64,000 nucleotides of DNA from a virus. A model generated the notes under the pieces. The model was given only the letters and a program-made list of their open reading frames with translations. It was not told the DNA's origin and did no database searches. A program made the translations under genes and the position numbers. Shown here in pieces: positions 21,755 to 30,451 of the stretch; the stretch's first letter is position 1, and every line of letters begins with the position of its first letter. The DNA lies in the IMG/VR virus record IMGVR_UViG_3300047550_002723, positions 1-64,000 of that record; one strand, written 5' to 3'.

Positions 21755-22020
21755 TGAAAGTGGTGAAAAAACCAACCGTTCTTATGGAACGGTTTCCTTA
21801 TCGTTATATTCAGGTCGGTACTTTGGAAATCAATGGAAAACCTGACTGTCGCATTCAAAAAGTAGATTCTTATACTGGTAGATATCGTGATATGTATCTC
21901 TGCGATAATGAGATGCAACTTATGACTGCTATGGAAGATTTTGAATATACTCTCTGGTTAGATGACCAACCATGTTACATAGATATGAGGGAGAATATCG
22001 GAGTATCTCATTATAAATAA
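21754..22020 (+). CDS. Unknown protein (88 aa)
   Basis: A beta-rich 88-residue protein with repeated Tyr/Arg segments (ERFPYRYIQVG, SYTGRYRDMYLCDN). Its last codons lie in the hairpin loop that contains the next late promoter. No family recognised. Confidence 0.6.
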   Translation: MKVVKKPTVLMERFPYRYIQVGTLEINGKPDCRIQKVDSYTGRYRDMYLCDNEMQLMTAMEDFEYTLWLDDQPCYIDMRENIGVSHYK

Positions 22021-22033
22021 CCAGAGATACTCC
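22000..22033 (+). promoter_or_regulatory. Hairpin with late promoter in its loop, before HNH gene
   Basis: GGAGTATCTC (22000-22009) is the exact inverse of GAGATACTCC (22024-22033), and a perfect TATAAATA lies in the loop at 22012-22019. The 3' arm ends six bases before the ATG at 22040 and covers the ribosome-binding region in read-through RNA. Confidence 0.72.
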
Positions 22034-22039
22034 AATAAA

Positions 22040-22546
22040 ATGCCATATAAAAACAAAGAAGATGCTGCAGCGCAAAAGAGACGATGGAGATTAGCTAATC
22101 CTGAAAAAGTATCTGAATCTCAACGAAGATATAGGGAAAATAACCCATACAAATATGCTGATAAAAGAACAAAAGAACAGCATAAAATAAAAAATAGTCT
22201 TCAAAGAGAGAAAAGAAAAACTATTCTTTTTGAACATCTTGGCAATAAATGCTGTAAGTGTGGTTCTACAAAAAATCTAGAACTAGATCATATCAATCCT
22301 CTTCTTAAAACTACTAGACAATCTATTTTGTCCGTTGGTCTTGAGAGAGCACTTGAAGAATGTGATAACATTCAACTTCTGTGTAAAGAGTGTCATACTA
22401 GAAAAAGTCAGGCACAGAAAAAAGCGGCATATTATCTCTTTTATAATATGCCGCTAGAAGAGCAAGAAAAGTGGATTGAAAAGTTTATAGATCATAAAGG
22501 TTTTATAGATAGATTAAGTCCTCTAAAAGACACGGATGGTCTATAA
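22040..22546 (+). CDS. HNH endonuclease (168 aa)
   Basis: A basic N-terminal half (RRWRLANPEKVSESQRRYRE resembles NUMOD-type DNA-binding repeats) is followed by the HNH domain: CCKCGSTKNLELDHINP ... NIQLLCKECHTRKS. Both Cys pairs and the catalytic His in LDH are present. It is free-standing and probably mobile. Late-only translation is suggested by the upstream hairpin. Confidence 0.82.
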   Translation: MPYKNKEDAAAQKRRWRLANPEKVSESQRRYRENNPYKYADKRTKEQHKIKNSLQREKRKTILFEHLGNKCCKCGSTKNLELDHINPLLKTTRQSILSVGLERALEECDNIQLLCKECHTRKSQAQKKAAYYLFYNMPLEEQEKWIEKFIDHKGFIDRLSPLKDTDGL

Positions 22547-22561
22547 CAGCACTGGTCGGTG

Positions 22562-22816
22562 ATGAAATCCCCCTTAACAAAAAACACCGATGTAATGCGT
22601 TACATTGGTAATATTCTTCTCCTCTCAGGATACTTTGTCCTTCTATGGGGAGATCCAAAAACTGGATTGCTTATAAAGTGTATTGGAAATGTTTTTGTCA
22701 TTCCTTTTGCTATCAAGTATAAGTTTTGGGACATTCTTATATTATGTGGTTTTTATGCTGCAATTGAAGTTCCAAAATTAATTCAACTAACCTTTCCTAA
22801 TTTGTTTATAAATTAG
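22562..22816 (+). CDS. Small membrane protein with about three spans (84 aa)
   Basis: Hydrophobic segments YIGNILLLSGYFVLLWG, IKCIGNVFVIPFAIKY and ILILCGFYAAIEV suggest three membrane spans. Start at the ATG at 22562; a GTG lies directly upstream. No family recognised. Confidence 0.6.
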   Translation: MKSPLTKNTDVMRYIGNILLLSGYFVLLWGDPKTGLLIKCIGNVFVIPFAIKYKFWDILILCGFYAAIEVPKLIQLTFPNLFIN

Positions 22817-22949
22817 GTGGTGGAGTCAATGACCCATTGAGTTTCCAATCTCTCTTTAAAGGATTGGTGGTGCGGATGGGGTTATCCCGCCTGGTTTCTA
22901 ATTTCCAGTCAAAGAATTGGTGGCGTGCATGGCGAACCTAATATTAAAG
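22815..22949 (+). repeat. Three imperfect GGTGG-type repeats, non-coding
   Basis: Three units begin ATTAGGTGGTGG (22813), GGATTGGTGGTGCGG (22861) and GAATTGGTGGCG (22913). The first two are about 50 bases long and the third is shorter; each ends in a TTTAAAG, TCAAAG or ATTAAAG string. Two contain small inverted repeats (TCAATG-ACCC-ATTGA; GCGGAT...ATCCCGC). The gap lies between the membrane protein and a strong terminator and may encode a structured RNA. I see no tRNA. Confidence 0.4.
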
Positions 22950-22983
22950 GTGGGTTGCATAAACCCACCTTTTTTAGTATAAT
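22946..22983 (+). terminator. Strong terminator fused to a sigma70-type promoter
   Basis: AAAGGTGGGTT (22946-22956) pairs with AACCCACCTTT (22962-22972) across a short loop, followed by Ts. TTGCAT (22955-22960) covers the end of the 5' arm and the loop, and TATAAT (22978-22983) follows exactly 17 bases later. The promoter starts the sugar cassette 24 bases downstream. Confidence 0.8.
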
Positions 22984-23006
22984 AACTAGATATCAAATCA
23001 TACCTT

Positions 23007-23831
23007 ATGAATTTACATTTGACCTATTTTGGAGACAGTAATTTCTCCATAGGTAAGAATAGAATCAGAAAGCAAGCAGAAAACTTTGAAGTCTTTGAAA
23101 CAATTCAGGAGTTTGGGGAATCTGACTTGGAGGATAATCTATTTTGGGAGCAATATGCAAAACCAATGATGAATCCTCGTGTAGGAATGCCTAGAAGGTA
23201 TTATGGATATTATGCGTGTAAACCTTACTTTATTCTCAAAGCACTAGAAAATATTCCCGAAGATGATGTGCTTCTTTATGTTGATTCTGGGTGTGAGTTG
23301 AATAAAAACGGTTTAGAGAAACTGAAACAATATTATGAAGAGTGTCTCGAAACTCAGGGAGTCTTCTTTACTTTAGATCTTCCAGAAATTCAGTGGACAA
23401 AGATGGATACCTATCGCTATATTGTTGGAGACAATGATGAATACCTAATGACCCGACAAGTTATTTCCGGTATCTTTTTCCTGAAGAATACACCTATGAT
23501 TCGTGAGTTAGTTCAGAAATGGACTGATGTTTGTGTTGAAGATAGTGGAAGATATCTTGATGATAGTCCTTCAATTCTTCCAAATCATGAAATTTTTAGA
23601 GAGAATAGACATGACCAATCTATTTGGTCTTTACTATTGAAGAAAAAGTCAGAAACACATGACTTTACATTTCATGATGATGATACTTATGAAACTATTT
23701 GGAACTCTGCAGGAATGTCAGGAGTGCCTGTAGGACAGCAACAAGCACAAATTTGGAATACCTACGGTAGAGAGTATCCAATCTGGGCAACTAGAAGCGG
23801 TCAAATAGACTTTACAAATTGTGAGGTATGA
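23007..23831 (+). CDS. Glycosyltransferase-like protein (274 aa)
   Basis: The pattern YACKPYFILKALENIPEDD ... LLYVDSGCEL, with a DxD-like acidic site, then RHDQSIWSLLLKK, fits a GT-A type nucleotide-sugar transferase. No membrane segment is present. It is first in the sugar cassette and overlaps the cupin gene by four bases. Donor and acceptor are not evident. Confidence 0.65.
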   Translation: MNLHLTYFGDSNFSIGKNRIRKQAENFEVFETIQEFGESDLEDNLFWEQYAKPMMNPRVGMPRRYYGYYACKPYFILKALENIPEDDVLLYVDSGCELNKNGLEKLKQYYEECLETQGVFFTLDLPEIQWTKMDTYRYIVGDNDEYLMTRQVISGIFFLKNTPMIRELVQKWTDVCVEDSGRYLDDSPSILPNHEIFRENRHDQSIWSLLLKKKSETHDFTFHDDDTYETIWNSAGMSGVPVGQQQAQIWNTYGREYPIWATRSGQIDFTNCEV

Positions 23832-24169
23832 AGGAAAGATTTGAGAGACCTTGGGGTTGGTATGAAAATCTCAAAGAAGAGACTGGATATAAAGTAAAGA
23901 GACTTTATGTGCAACCAAATCAAAAGATATCTTTACAATATCACAATCATAGAGATGAGCATTGGGTTGTAGTGTCTGGTGATGGAATATTAGAATTAAA
24001 CAAAGACAATAAAAATTTAAAAGTTGGAGATCATATTCTTATACCAGTTTTGTCTAAACATCGAATTACTGGTGGAAACAGTGGTATAATAATTATAGAA
24101 GTTCAACTCGGAAAAATCTGCAATGAAGAAGACATTGTTAGAATTGAAGACGCATACGGAAGGATTTAA
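23828..24169 (+). CDS. Mannose-6-phosphate isomerase type II, cupin domain (113 aa)
   Basis: The sequence is the isolated cupin domain found at the C-terminus of bifunctional ManC/AlgA proteins. It starts RPWGWYENLKEETGYKVKRL, then NQKISLQYHNHRDEHWVVVSG holds the metal-binding His/Glu set, and DHILIPVLSKHRITG follows. It interconverts fructose-6-P and mannose-6-P, feeding GDP-mannose. The guanylyltransferase half is absent here, so the host would have to supply it. The next gene, Gmd, uses GDP-mannose. Confidence 0.82.
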   Translation: MKERFERPWGWYENLKEETGYKVKRLYVQPNQKISLQYHNHRDEHWVVVSGDGILELNKDNKNLKVGDHILIPVLSKHRITGGNSGIIIIEVQLGKICNEEDIVRIEDAYGRI

Positions 24170-24172
24170 CTC

Positions 24173-25174
24173 ATGAAAAAAGCATTAATTACAGGAATTA
24201 CAGGTCAAGATGGGTCGTATCTCGCAGAATTACTACTTGAAAAAGGTTATGAAGTTCATGGCATTGTCAGACGAGCATCCCTTATTAATACTGATCGTAT
24301 TGACCATATCTATGATTCTATTACTCTCCATTACGGTGACCTTACTGATTCTACCAATCTTGTAAGAATCATTCAGATTGTGCAACCAGATGAAATTTAT
24401 AATCTTGGTGCTCAAAGTCATGTGAAGGTTTCTTTTGAGATACCTGAATATACTGGACAGGTAGATGCTTTAGGAACACTGCGTATTCTAGAAGCAGTGC
24501 GTCTTTTGGGTATGGAAAAGAATGTCCGTATCTATCAAGCATCAACTAGTGAATTATATGGATTAGTGCAGGAGATTCCGCAAAGAGAAACCACACCATT
24601 CTATCCTCGCTCGCCCTATGGTTGTGCAAAGATTTATGGATACTGGATTACAAAAAATTACCGAGAGTCTTATGGGATGTATGCCTGCACAGGTATTCTT
24701 TTTAATCATGAATCCCCTCGTCGCGGTGAGACATTTGTTACTCGTAAAATCACCCGCGCTCTCTCAAGAATATCTACAGGACAGCAAAAGATTCTTGAGT
24801 TGGGAAATTTGAATGCAAAAAGAGACTGGGGGCACGCAAAAGACTTTGTGGAGGCGATGTGGTTGATGTTGCAGCAAGAAACTCCAGATGATTTTGTAAT
24901 TGCAACTGGAGAGCAATACTCTGTGCGTGAGTTTGTAGAAGAAGCAGCACCTTACTTTGGTATGAAAATTGTCTGGGAAGGTGAAGGTTTGAATGAAGTT
25001 GGTATTGATAAAAATACTGGAAAAACGATTGTCAGAGTCAACCCTAAATATTTCCGACCTGCTGAAGTAGAGACTTTGTTAGGTGATGCCACAAAGGCTA
25101 AAGAAAAATTAGGTTGGACACCTAAAACTTCTTTCAAACAATTAGTTGAGGATATGTGCATTTATGGACAGTGA
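24173..25174 (+). CDS. gmd: GDP-mannose 4,6-dehydratase
   Basis: The 333-residue protein is full length for Gmd. The NAD(P)-binding motif [19 protein letters not shown] opens it, the catalytic Tyr/Lys pair lies in [10 protein letters not shown], and [17 protein letters not shown] is the Gmd signature. It converts GDP-mannose to GDP-4-keto-6-deoxymannose, the branch point to fucose, colitose and perosamine. It overlaps the next gene by 11 bases. Confidence 0.93.
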   Translation: MKKALITGITGQDGSYLAELLLEKGYEVHGIVRRASLINTDRIDHIYDSITLHYGDLTDSTNLVRIIQIVQPDEIYNLGAQSHVKVSFEIPEYTGQVDALGTLRILEAVRLLGMEKNVRIYQASTSELYGLVQEIPQRETTPFYPRSPYGCAKIYGYWITKNYRESYGMYACTGILFNHESPRRGETFVTRKITRALSRISTGQQKILELGNLNAKRDWGHAKDFVEAMWLMLQQETPDDFVIATGEQYSVREFVEEAAPYFGMKIVWEGEGLNEVGIDKNTGKTIVRVNPKYFRPAEVETLLGDATKAKEKLGWTPKTSFKQLVEDMCIYGQ

Positions 25175-26108
25175 TTCTAAGATTTTTATTGCAGGGCATA
25201 GAGGTCTTGTAGGGTCTGCAATTTCTAGACATCTAACATCTAATGGTTATACAAATCTTTTGACTCGCTCTAGAGCACAATTGGATTTGAGAATTCAAAA
25301 AGATGTTGATGAATTCTTTGCTGTAGAAAGACCTGAATATGTTTTTCTTGGTGCAGCAAAGGTAGGTGGTATTGGTTACAATAAAGCAATTCCTGCAGAC
25401 TTTATTCGTGAAAATTTGCAGATTCAAACTAATGTAATTGATGCAGCATATCGTAATGGATGTAAGAAGTTGCTCTTCTTAGGATCTGCTTGTATCTATC
25501 CGAAACATGCTCCAGTGCCAATCAAAGAGGAGTATTTGATGACTGGACCACTTGAAGAAACAAACATCTCATATTCACTAGCAAAAATTGCTGGATATAT
25601 GATGTGTAAAAAGTATACAGAGCAGTATGGATTCCCAACTGTATCTGTGATGCCCAATAATCTTTATGGAATCAATGATAATTTCATTCTTGAGCAGTGT
25701 CATGTGATTCCAAGTTTTATTAATAAGTTTGTTACCGCAAAAGATTCTGGTGCTGAAAGTGTAGTTTGCTTTGGTGATGGAAGTCCTACTAGAGAGTTTC
25801 TCTTCTCTGATGACCTTGCAGATGGTCTTGTTTTTCTGATGAATAATTATGAAGACCCAGAAATTATTAATATTGGTCCTGAAAGAGAAGTAAGTATTAA
25901 AGAACTTTCTGAAATCGTTTCAAGACTTGTTGAGTATAATGGTGAATTAATTTGGGATACAAGTAAACCAAATGGCACTCCACGCAGAGCACTTGATACT
26001 TCAAAGATGACTTCTTTGGGATGGAAAGCAAAAACTTCTCTTGAAGATGGGCTAAAAACTACTATTGATTGGTTTCTAAAAAATAGGAGTAACTATGTCA
26101 GACTATAA
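25164..26108 (+). CDS. fcl: GDP-L-fucose synthase-like epimerase/reductase (Fcl or ColC)
   Basis: I start at the ATG at 25164; a TTG at 25146 is also in frame. The SDR fold is clear: [13 protein letters not shown] at the start, [11 protein letters not shown] with the catalytic Ser, and [10 protein letters not shown] with Tyr/Lys. Fcl converts GDP-4-keto-6-deoxymannose to GDP-fucose. The closely related ColC makes GDP-colitose from the 3-deoxy intermediate. Because a ColD-like gene follows, either role is possible. Confidence 0.88.
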   Translation: MDSDSKIFIAGHRGLVGSAISRHLTSNGYTNLLTRSRAQLDLRIQKDVDEFFAVERPEYVFLGAAKVGGIGYNKAIPADFIRENLQIQTNVIDAAYRNGCKKLLFLGSACIYPKHAPVPIKEEYLMTGPLEETNISYSLAKIAGYMMCKKYTEQYGFPTVSVMPNNLYGINDNFILEQCHVIPSFINKFVTAKDSGAESVVCFGDGSPTREFLFSDDLADGLVFLMNNYEDPEIINIGPEREVSIKELSEIVSRLVEYNGELIWDTSKPNGTPRRALDTSKMTSLGWKAKTSLEDGLKTTIDWFLKNRSNYVRL

Positions 26109-27267
26109 GTGGCCACTTATGAAAAACTCTATCTCTCTTTGGGATAGATTTCAACTTGCCAAGTTTGTTTTAACTTCTGATAAATTTACTCAGGGTGAAA
26201 ATGTTGAGCGATTTGAGAATGAGTGGTCTAAGTGGTTAGGTTGTAGATATTCTTTATTTGTAACTTCTGGAAGCACTGCAAACTTTTTGTTGGTTTCTTC
26301 TATCATAGAAAAGTATGGCTTAGAAAGGGGTGACAAAGTATTAGTCCCATCCTGCACTTGGGTTACAAATATTAATCCAATTATTCAACTGGGACTTACT
26401 CCAATTTTTTGTGATGTAAATCTTGAAAATTATAGTTTTGATTTAGACAATCTTAAAATTATTTCTGAGTTACATCCTGATATTAAAATGGTATTTGTGA
26501 CTCATCTGTTAGGAATTCCTGCTGAAATTAAAAAGTATCGCAAAATATTTCCTAATGCTTTGTTTATTGATGATGTTTGTGAGTCGCATGGATGTCTTGA
26601 TAAGAGTGGAAATAAGATAGGTAAAACCAGTCTTGGTGCTACCTTTAGTTTTTACTTTGGACATCATATGTCAACCGTAGAAGGTGGTATGATTTCTACT
26701 GATAGTTGGGAATTATATGACTTAATGAAAATGAAAAGGTCTCATGGACTTGCAAGAGTATCAGATCAGTTTAAGTATTATCAAAACCAAAATCCAGAAA
26801 TAGAAAAGTCCTTTCTATTTGTAAGTGATGGGTATAATTTTAGAAACACTGAGTTTGGTGCAGTATTGGGATTATCTCAACTCAAGAGATTAGATAAATT
26901 TATTGATAATAGGGATAAGACATATGCTAGGTTTGTAGAAATGATGTCCTCTTCAAAGAATAGAGACAATTTTTACCCAATAGTGTATAATGAAGGAAAC
27001 AGTTGTTTCTGCTTTCCTTTTATTTGTAAAACAAAAGAAATTAAGTCTAAACTTATTTCATTGTTAGATAAGTATAAAATTGAATATAGACCTGTGGTTG
27101 GTGGAAATCTTTTAAGGCAACCTTACCTTAAAAATTATTCTATCAGTGGAAAGACAGAAAACTTAAATGTAGATATTATCCATGAAAATGGAATCTATAT
27201 TGGAAACAATCAATTTGTTTCTAACAAAGATATGGACTTACTGGAAACTATTTTAGGAGAATTATGA
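26095..27267 (+). CDS. colD: ColD-like GDP-4-keto-6-deoxymannose 3-dehydratase
   Basis: A PLP-dependent fold-type I protein of the DegT/DnrJ/EryC1/StrS family, 390 residues (ColD is about 388). At the usual PLP-lysine position the sequence reads FYFGHHMSTVEGGM, so a His (H190 or H191) replaces the Lys. This replacement marks the 3-dehydrases ColD and RfbH/E1, which use PLP or PMP as a coenzyme without a Schiff-base lysine. It should remove the 3-OH of GDP-4-keto-6-deoxymannose, the first committed step to colitose. It overlaps fcl by 14 bases. Confidence 0.82.
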   Translation: MSDYKWPLMKNSISLWDRFQLAKFVLTSDKFTQGENVERFENEWSKWLGCRYSLFVTSGSTANFLLVSSIIEKYGLERGDKVLVPSCTWVTNINPIIQLGLTPIFCDVNLENYSFDLDNLKIISELHPDIKMVFVTHLLGIPAEIKKYRKIFPNALFIDDVCESHGCLDKSGNKIGKTSLGATFSFYFGHHMSTVEGGMISTDSWELYDLMKMKRSHGLARVSDQFKYYQNQNPEIEKSFLFVSDGYNFRNTEFGAVLGLSQLKRLDKFIDNRDKTYARFVEMMSSSKNRDNFYPIVYNEGNSCFCFPFICKTKEIKSKLISLLDKYKIEYRPVVGGNLLRQPYLKNYSISGKTENLNVDIIHENGIYIGNNQFVSNKDMDLLETILGEL

Positions 27268-27608
27268 GCAAGTTTGCTGATTTAATCGATCAATGTATCA
27301 AGGAAACTATTGATGAAGTACTTTCGCGTAGAGAACTTCCTGATGTTGAATACATTGAAACAGACAATCTTGGTGAAGTAATTGAGAAACTTTCAATTCT
27401 TCACACTCGTATGTGGATGCTTGAGGATGCAATTCAGGAAGCAAAGACAGATACTGAAATTGCTGACTTGAAGCGTAAGATTGATATTTGCTTTAAAGTG
27501 AAGCGTCCTCGTCTTGTGCAAGCAGTTAATCTTCTTGTGGATAATGCTATCGCAACAGGAAGAACTCTCCGCGAGGACTCTGTAAAACTTTACAAAGGAG
27601 TTGAGTGA
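27264..27608 (+). CDS. Helical protein of the sugar cassette (114 aa)
   Basis: An all-helical, charged protein. The region EKLSILHTRMWMLEDAIQEA is similar to small helical proteins found in bacterial polysaccharide clusters, whose role is unclear to me. It overlaps ColD by ATGA and ends just before the next gene. It has no membrane segment or metal motif. It may be an accessory subunit of a transferase. Confidence 0.55.
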   Translation: MSKFADLIDQCIKETIDEVLSRRELPDVEYIETDNLGEVIEKLSILHTRMWMLEDAIQEAKTDTEIADLKRKIDICFKVKRPRLVQAVNLLVDNAIATGRTLREDSVKLYKGVE

Positions 27609-27609
27609 T

Positions 27610-28302
27610 ATGTCGCTCAAGTACATTCATCATCACTTGGGTCTTGGAGACCATATCATTTGTAATGGCATGGTCCGTCATTTTTGTAAAAAATATGATA
27701 ATATAGTGCTCTTTTGCTATACACATTACTATGATAATGTAAGTTATATGTATCGTGACCTAAGCAATCTAGAAATCTTTAATTTTGATGTTGAGGAGGA
27801 TGCTATAAGATTTGTTGAAAACAATAAGACTGTTAAAAACAATCTAATCAAACCTGGATTTGAGAATCTTGATAGTTGTTTGGATAGGATGACTTTTGAT
27901 GAAGCATTTTATCATCTTGCTGGTCTTGATTTTCAAATTAGATTTGATGAGTTTTACTTTGAAAGAGACATAGAAAAGGAAGATGAAGTTTGTAAAACTT
28001 TAAATCCTGACGATGAAAAATATATCTTTGTTTTGGATGACCCAAAGAGAGGATATAATATTGATATGAGTAAGGTTACAGATGAATATAAGGTAATTCG
28101 TAATGATTATCAATTCAAGATGTTTGATTATGTTAAACTACTTGAAAATGCCGAAGAGATTCACATGATGCAAACTGGATTTTTGGATATGGTTAACTCC
28201 TATAAAATGGATAAACCAAAAATCTACAGGCACAACTATGTTAGAAACTATCCAGAATCAATTCACTCTAAAGGTCTTAATGAGGTAATTGGAATTGACT
28301 GA
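27610..28302 (+). CDS. Glycosyltransferase-like protein, GT-B/GT9-type start (230 aa)
   Basis: MSLKYIHHHLGLGDHIICNG resembles the N-terminal Gly-rich loop of GT-B transferases such as heptosyltransferases (LGLGD...). The C-terminal half contains EEIHMMQTGFLDMVNSY, which could be the sugar-nucleotide side. The ATG at 27610 is preferred to an in-frame TTG at 27601. The assignment is tentative because the protein is short for GT9. Confidence 0.5.
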   Translation: MSLKYIHHHLGLGDHIICNGMVRHFCKKYDNIVLFCYTHYYDNVSYMYRDLSNLEIFNFDVEEDAIRFVENNKTVKNNLIKPGFENLDSCLDRMTFDEAFYHLAGLDFQIRFDEFYFERDIEKEDEVCKTLNPDDEKYIFVLDDPKRGYNIDMSKVTDEYKVIRNDYQFKMFDYVKLLENAEEIHMMQTGFLDMVNSYKMDKPKIYRHNYVRNYPESIHSKGLNEVIGID

Positions 28303-29055
28303 AACTGGATACATATCATATTCTGATTCAAGATTCAACTACCCCTATAAGGGGTTTTGTTCTATTGTTTGTGGAATCATTGATATGGCTTTAGAGCATT
28401 ATATTGTGAGTGGTAATTTCAATATTGAAGTATCAGAAAGTCAGACATTAAATTTGTTTGATAATATCTCACCAAAAACCAATAAGAGTTATAATGTTGG
28501 GTCATGGTGGTTGGAAAGATATTTTTCAAATCAAACTTATCAGGGGGAATATAATGCTCATACTCCAGCAAACATAGATAATCTAAAAATTAAGAATAAA
28601 GTTTACAATAATATTCTTAAGATTAAAGATGAGTATGTAGAAAAGTTTGAAAATAAGAGAATAGATTTAGAAATTGATGAAGATACATTGGGAGTTCAGA
28701 TAAGAGGCACTGATAAAAAAGAAGAAATTCCAGAGATAAAAATTGAAAGTATCTTTAACCTAATTGATTCTAATGATAAAGAAAGGATATTTGTAGCAAC
28801 AGACGACACTTGGATTGTTTGTTGAATAGATATGGTAGTAGAATCACTTATGATGACACTCTTCAAATTAGTAGTGGATCTCAATCAATTCATCACAATT
28901 GCTCAAATCGCTCTCAAGTAAATGAAGAAGTATTATCTAGCGTTTATTTACTTTCAAAGTGTAGTCACTTTTTGTATAGTTTTTCGAACGTTAGTTTACT
29001 GGCATTGATACTTGGAATAAATGATTTTCAATTCATCGATTACCTAAACAAATGA
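28289..29055 (+). pseudogene. Fucosyltransferase-like gene broken by a frameshift
   Basis: The first frame (28289-28825, TTG start) contains LGVQIRGTDKKEEIPE and RIFVATDD, motifs of NodZ-like alpha-1,6- and related fucosyltransferases. It then stops. The second frame (to 29055) continues the homologous-looking part from about 28810 (LLNRYGSRITYDDTLQ ... SFSNVSLLALILG). The shift near 28800-28815 is what a one-base deletion would cause. No classic slippery heptamer is seen. Either the gene is dead, it is a rare programmed shift, or it is a sequencing error. Together the frames would give about 255 residues. Confidence 0.7.
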
Positions 29056-29759
29056 TTAGTATTGTAACTGGCACATTAAATCGTGTGGGAATGCTTCCTA
29101 ACCTGATTAAAAATACTGTTCTTGCTGACGATAGAATAGAACTTGTATTGGTTGATGGTGGGAGTAATGACGGCACTGTAGATTACATTAAGCAAGTCAA
29201 TCATCCTCAAATTAAACTGATTGAGATTGGCGGTAGAAGTTCTTATCCACATTTCATGAATATTGGTATTCGTGAATCAACTCACGAAATAGTGTGTCAG
29301 TGGAATGATGATGTTGTTTTATGTAATGATTGGTCTGAAGTTATTATTGAAACTCAATCAAATCATGATTTCTATCTTTTTAATTGGAAGTATGGATCTT
29401 TCGATGAAACTAAAAATCCAGATTGGTTGAATGGTGTGGACCACACATCTGGATGGTGTTTGTGTAATGTTGCGGATTCTGGTGGAGAGATTGTAATGAA
29501 TTATGGATTATATCGTAAGAAAATATTTAGAGAAATTGGAATGTATAATCCCGAATATCAGTATTATTGTGCAGATGGTGATATGTCTTATCGTGCATAT
29601 TCTTTCGGATACAAAGTTAAAGATCTAAGGCATATTAAGGTGTGCTCTCTTCCTACAAGTAAGATTGCAACTTCTCATCCAGGAGATCATTCGATATACC
29701 ATAAAAATATGGATATGTATCGAAAAAAAATCTTACCAGAAAGTCTTCAATATCTTTGA
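29052..29759 (+). CDS. Glycosyltransferase family 2 protein (235 aa)
   Basis: The GT2 fold opens ISIVTGTLNRVGMLPNLI, with LVLVDGGSNDGTVDYI as the nucleotide-binding motif. CQWNDDVVLCNDW supplies the DxD-like metal site, and the acceptor-side acidic motif is YCADGDMSYR. It has no membrane span. It overlaps the broken fucosyltransferase gene by four bases and converges on the minus-strand gene at 29747. Confidence 0.82.
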   Translation: MISIVTGTLNRVGMLPNLIKNTVLADDRIELVLVDGGSNDGTVDYIKQVNHPQIKLIEIGGRSSYPHFMNIGIRESTHEIVCQWNDDVVLCNDWSEVIIETQSNHDFYLFNWKYGSFDETKNPDWLNGVDHTSGWCLCNVADSGGEIVMNYGLYRKKIFREIGMYNPEYQYYCADGDMSYRAYSFGYKVKDLRHIKVCSLPTSKIATSHPGDHSIYHKNMDMYRKKILPESLQYL

Positions 29760-30427
29760 ATAATCATATCGCGGTGATTAGATAATTGCTTATCATTCTC
29801 ATCAAATGGTTCTCCAATAAAAGCAAAGTCATCTAACTTGCGATCTCTTTTAATTGGATTTCCAATTTGCTCATAATTAAAATATTCGTCATGAAGAAAT
29901 AAACTTGTAACTGCTTGGGGATAAATTACCTCCTGTAGAAATCTCTGGTCTACTGCTCGGTCTGATATCCAATGTGATGTGCTGATATATTGTTGCATTT
30001 CTTCATCAATGTTTTGAATGAATCCAGATTTGCAACCCCACATTCCAGCACTAATTTCCCAAGCGTGCCCTCCAGGATGGTCTCTAATGATATGAAACTG
30101 TTTATCTGATTCTAACCATTCATTTACAGCAGTAACATCACGCTCAAATAAACGAGAATCGCAATCTCTTGAGATGAAACATTCAATACCTTCTTCAGAT
30201 GCTGGACTAAATCGCCACATTGCGTTAGAATGATTTTGATTATCTCTTTCTACGAGTTTCACATTATTACCTTTCAATTCTTCTAATATATAAGAAGGCA
30301 CTGAGTCATCATGATAAACTCTCATTTCCCATTCTGGGTAAAACTTATTCTTAAGAAGAGAGTTTTTAATTGCTCCTATAGTGTATTTTGGGTTATCACC
30401 CCATAAAGAAAAAGATATAACTTTCAT
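29747..30427 (-). CDS. Glycosyltransferase-like protein on the minus strand (226 aa)
   Basis: It begins MKVISFSLWGDNPKYTIGAI and has MRVYHDDSVPSYI, ISRDCDSRLFERD (a DxD-type site) and an HPGGHAWEISAGMWG segment. This set is typical of a small family of sugar-cluster proteins thought to be transferases. It is the only minus-strand gene in the cassette, overlaps the GT2 end by 13 bases and starts divergently from the gene at 30452. A GTG at 30433 is an alternative start. Confidence 0.6.
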   Translation of the reverse strand: MKVISFSLWGDNPKYTIGAIKNSLLKNKFYPEWEMRVYHDDSVPSYILEELKGNNVKLVERDNQNHSNAMWRFSPASEEGIECFISRDCDSRLFERDVTAVNEWLESDKQFHIIRDHPGGHAWEISAGMWGCKSGFIQNIDEEMQQYISTSHWISDRAVDQRFLQEVIYPQAVTSLFLHDEYFNYEQIGNPIKRDRKLDDFAFIGEPFDENDKQLSNHRDMIIQRY

Positions 30428-30451
30428 ATTCACATCAATTCTTTATTATAT

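Noticed and set aside
22815-22949. The three GGTGG-type repeats as a CRISPR-like array
   Set aside because: The units are imperfect, there are no unique equal-sized spacers between identical repeats, and no cas gene is present.
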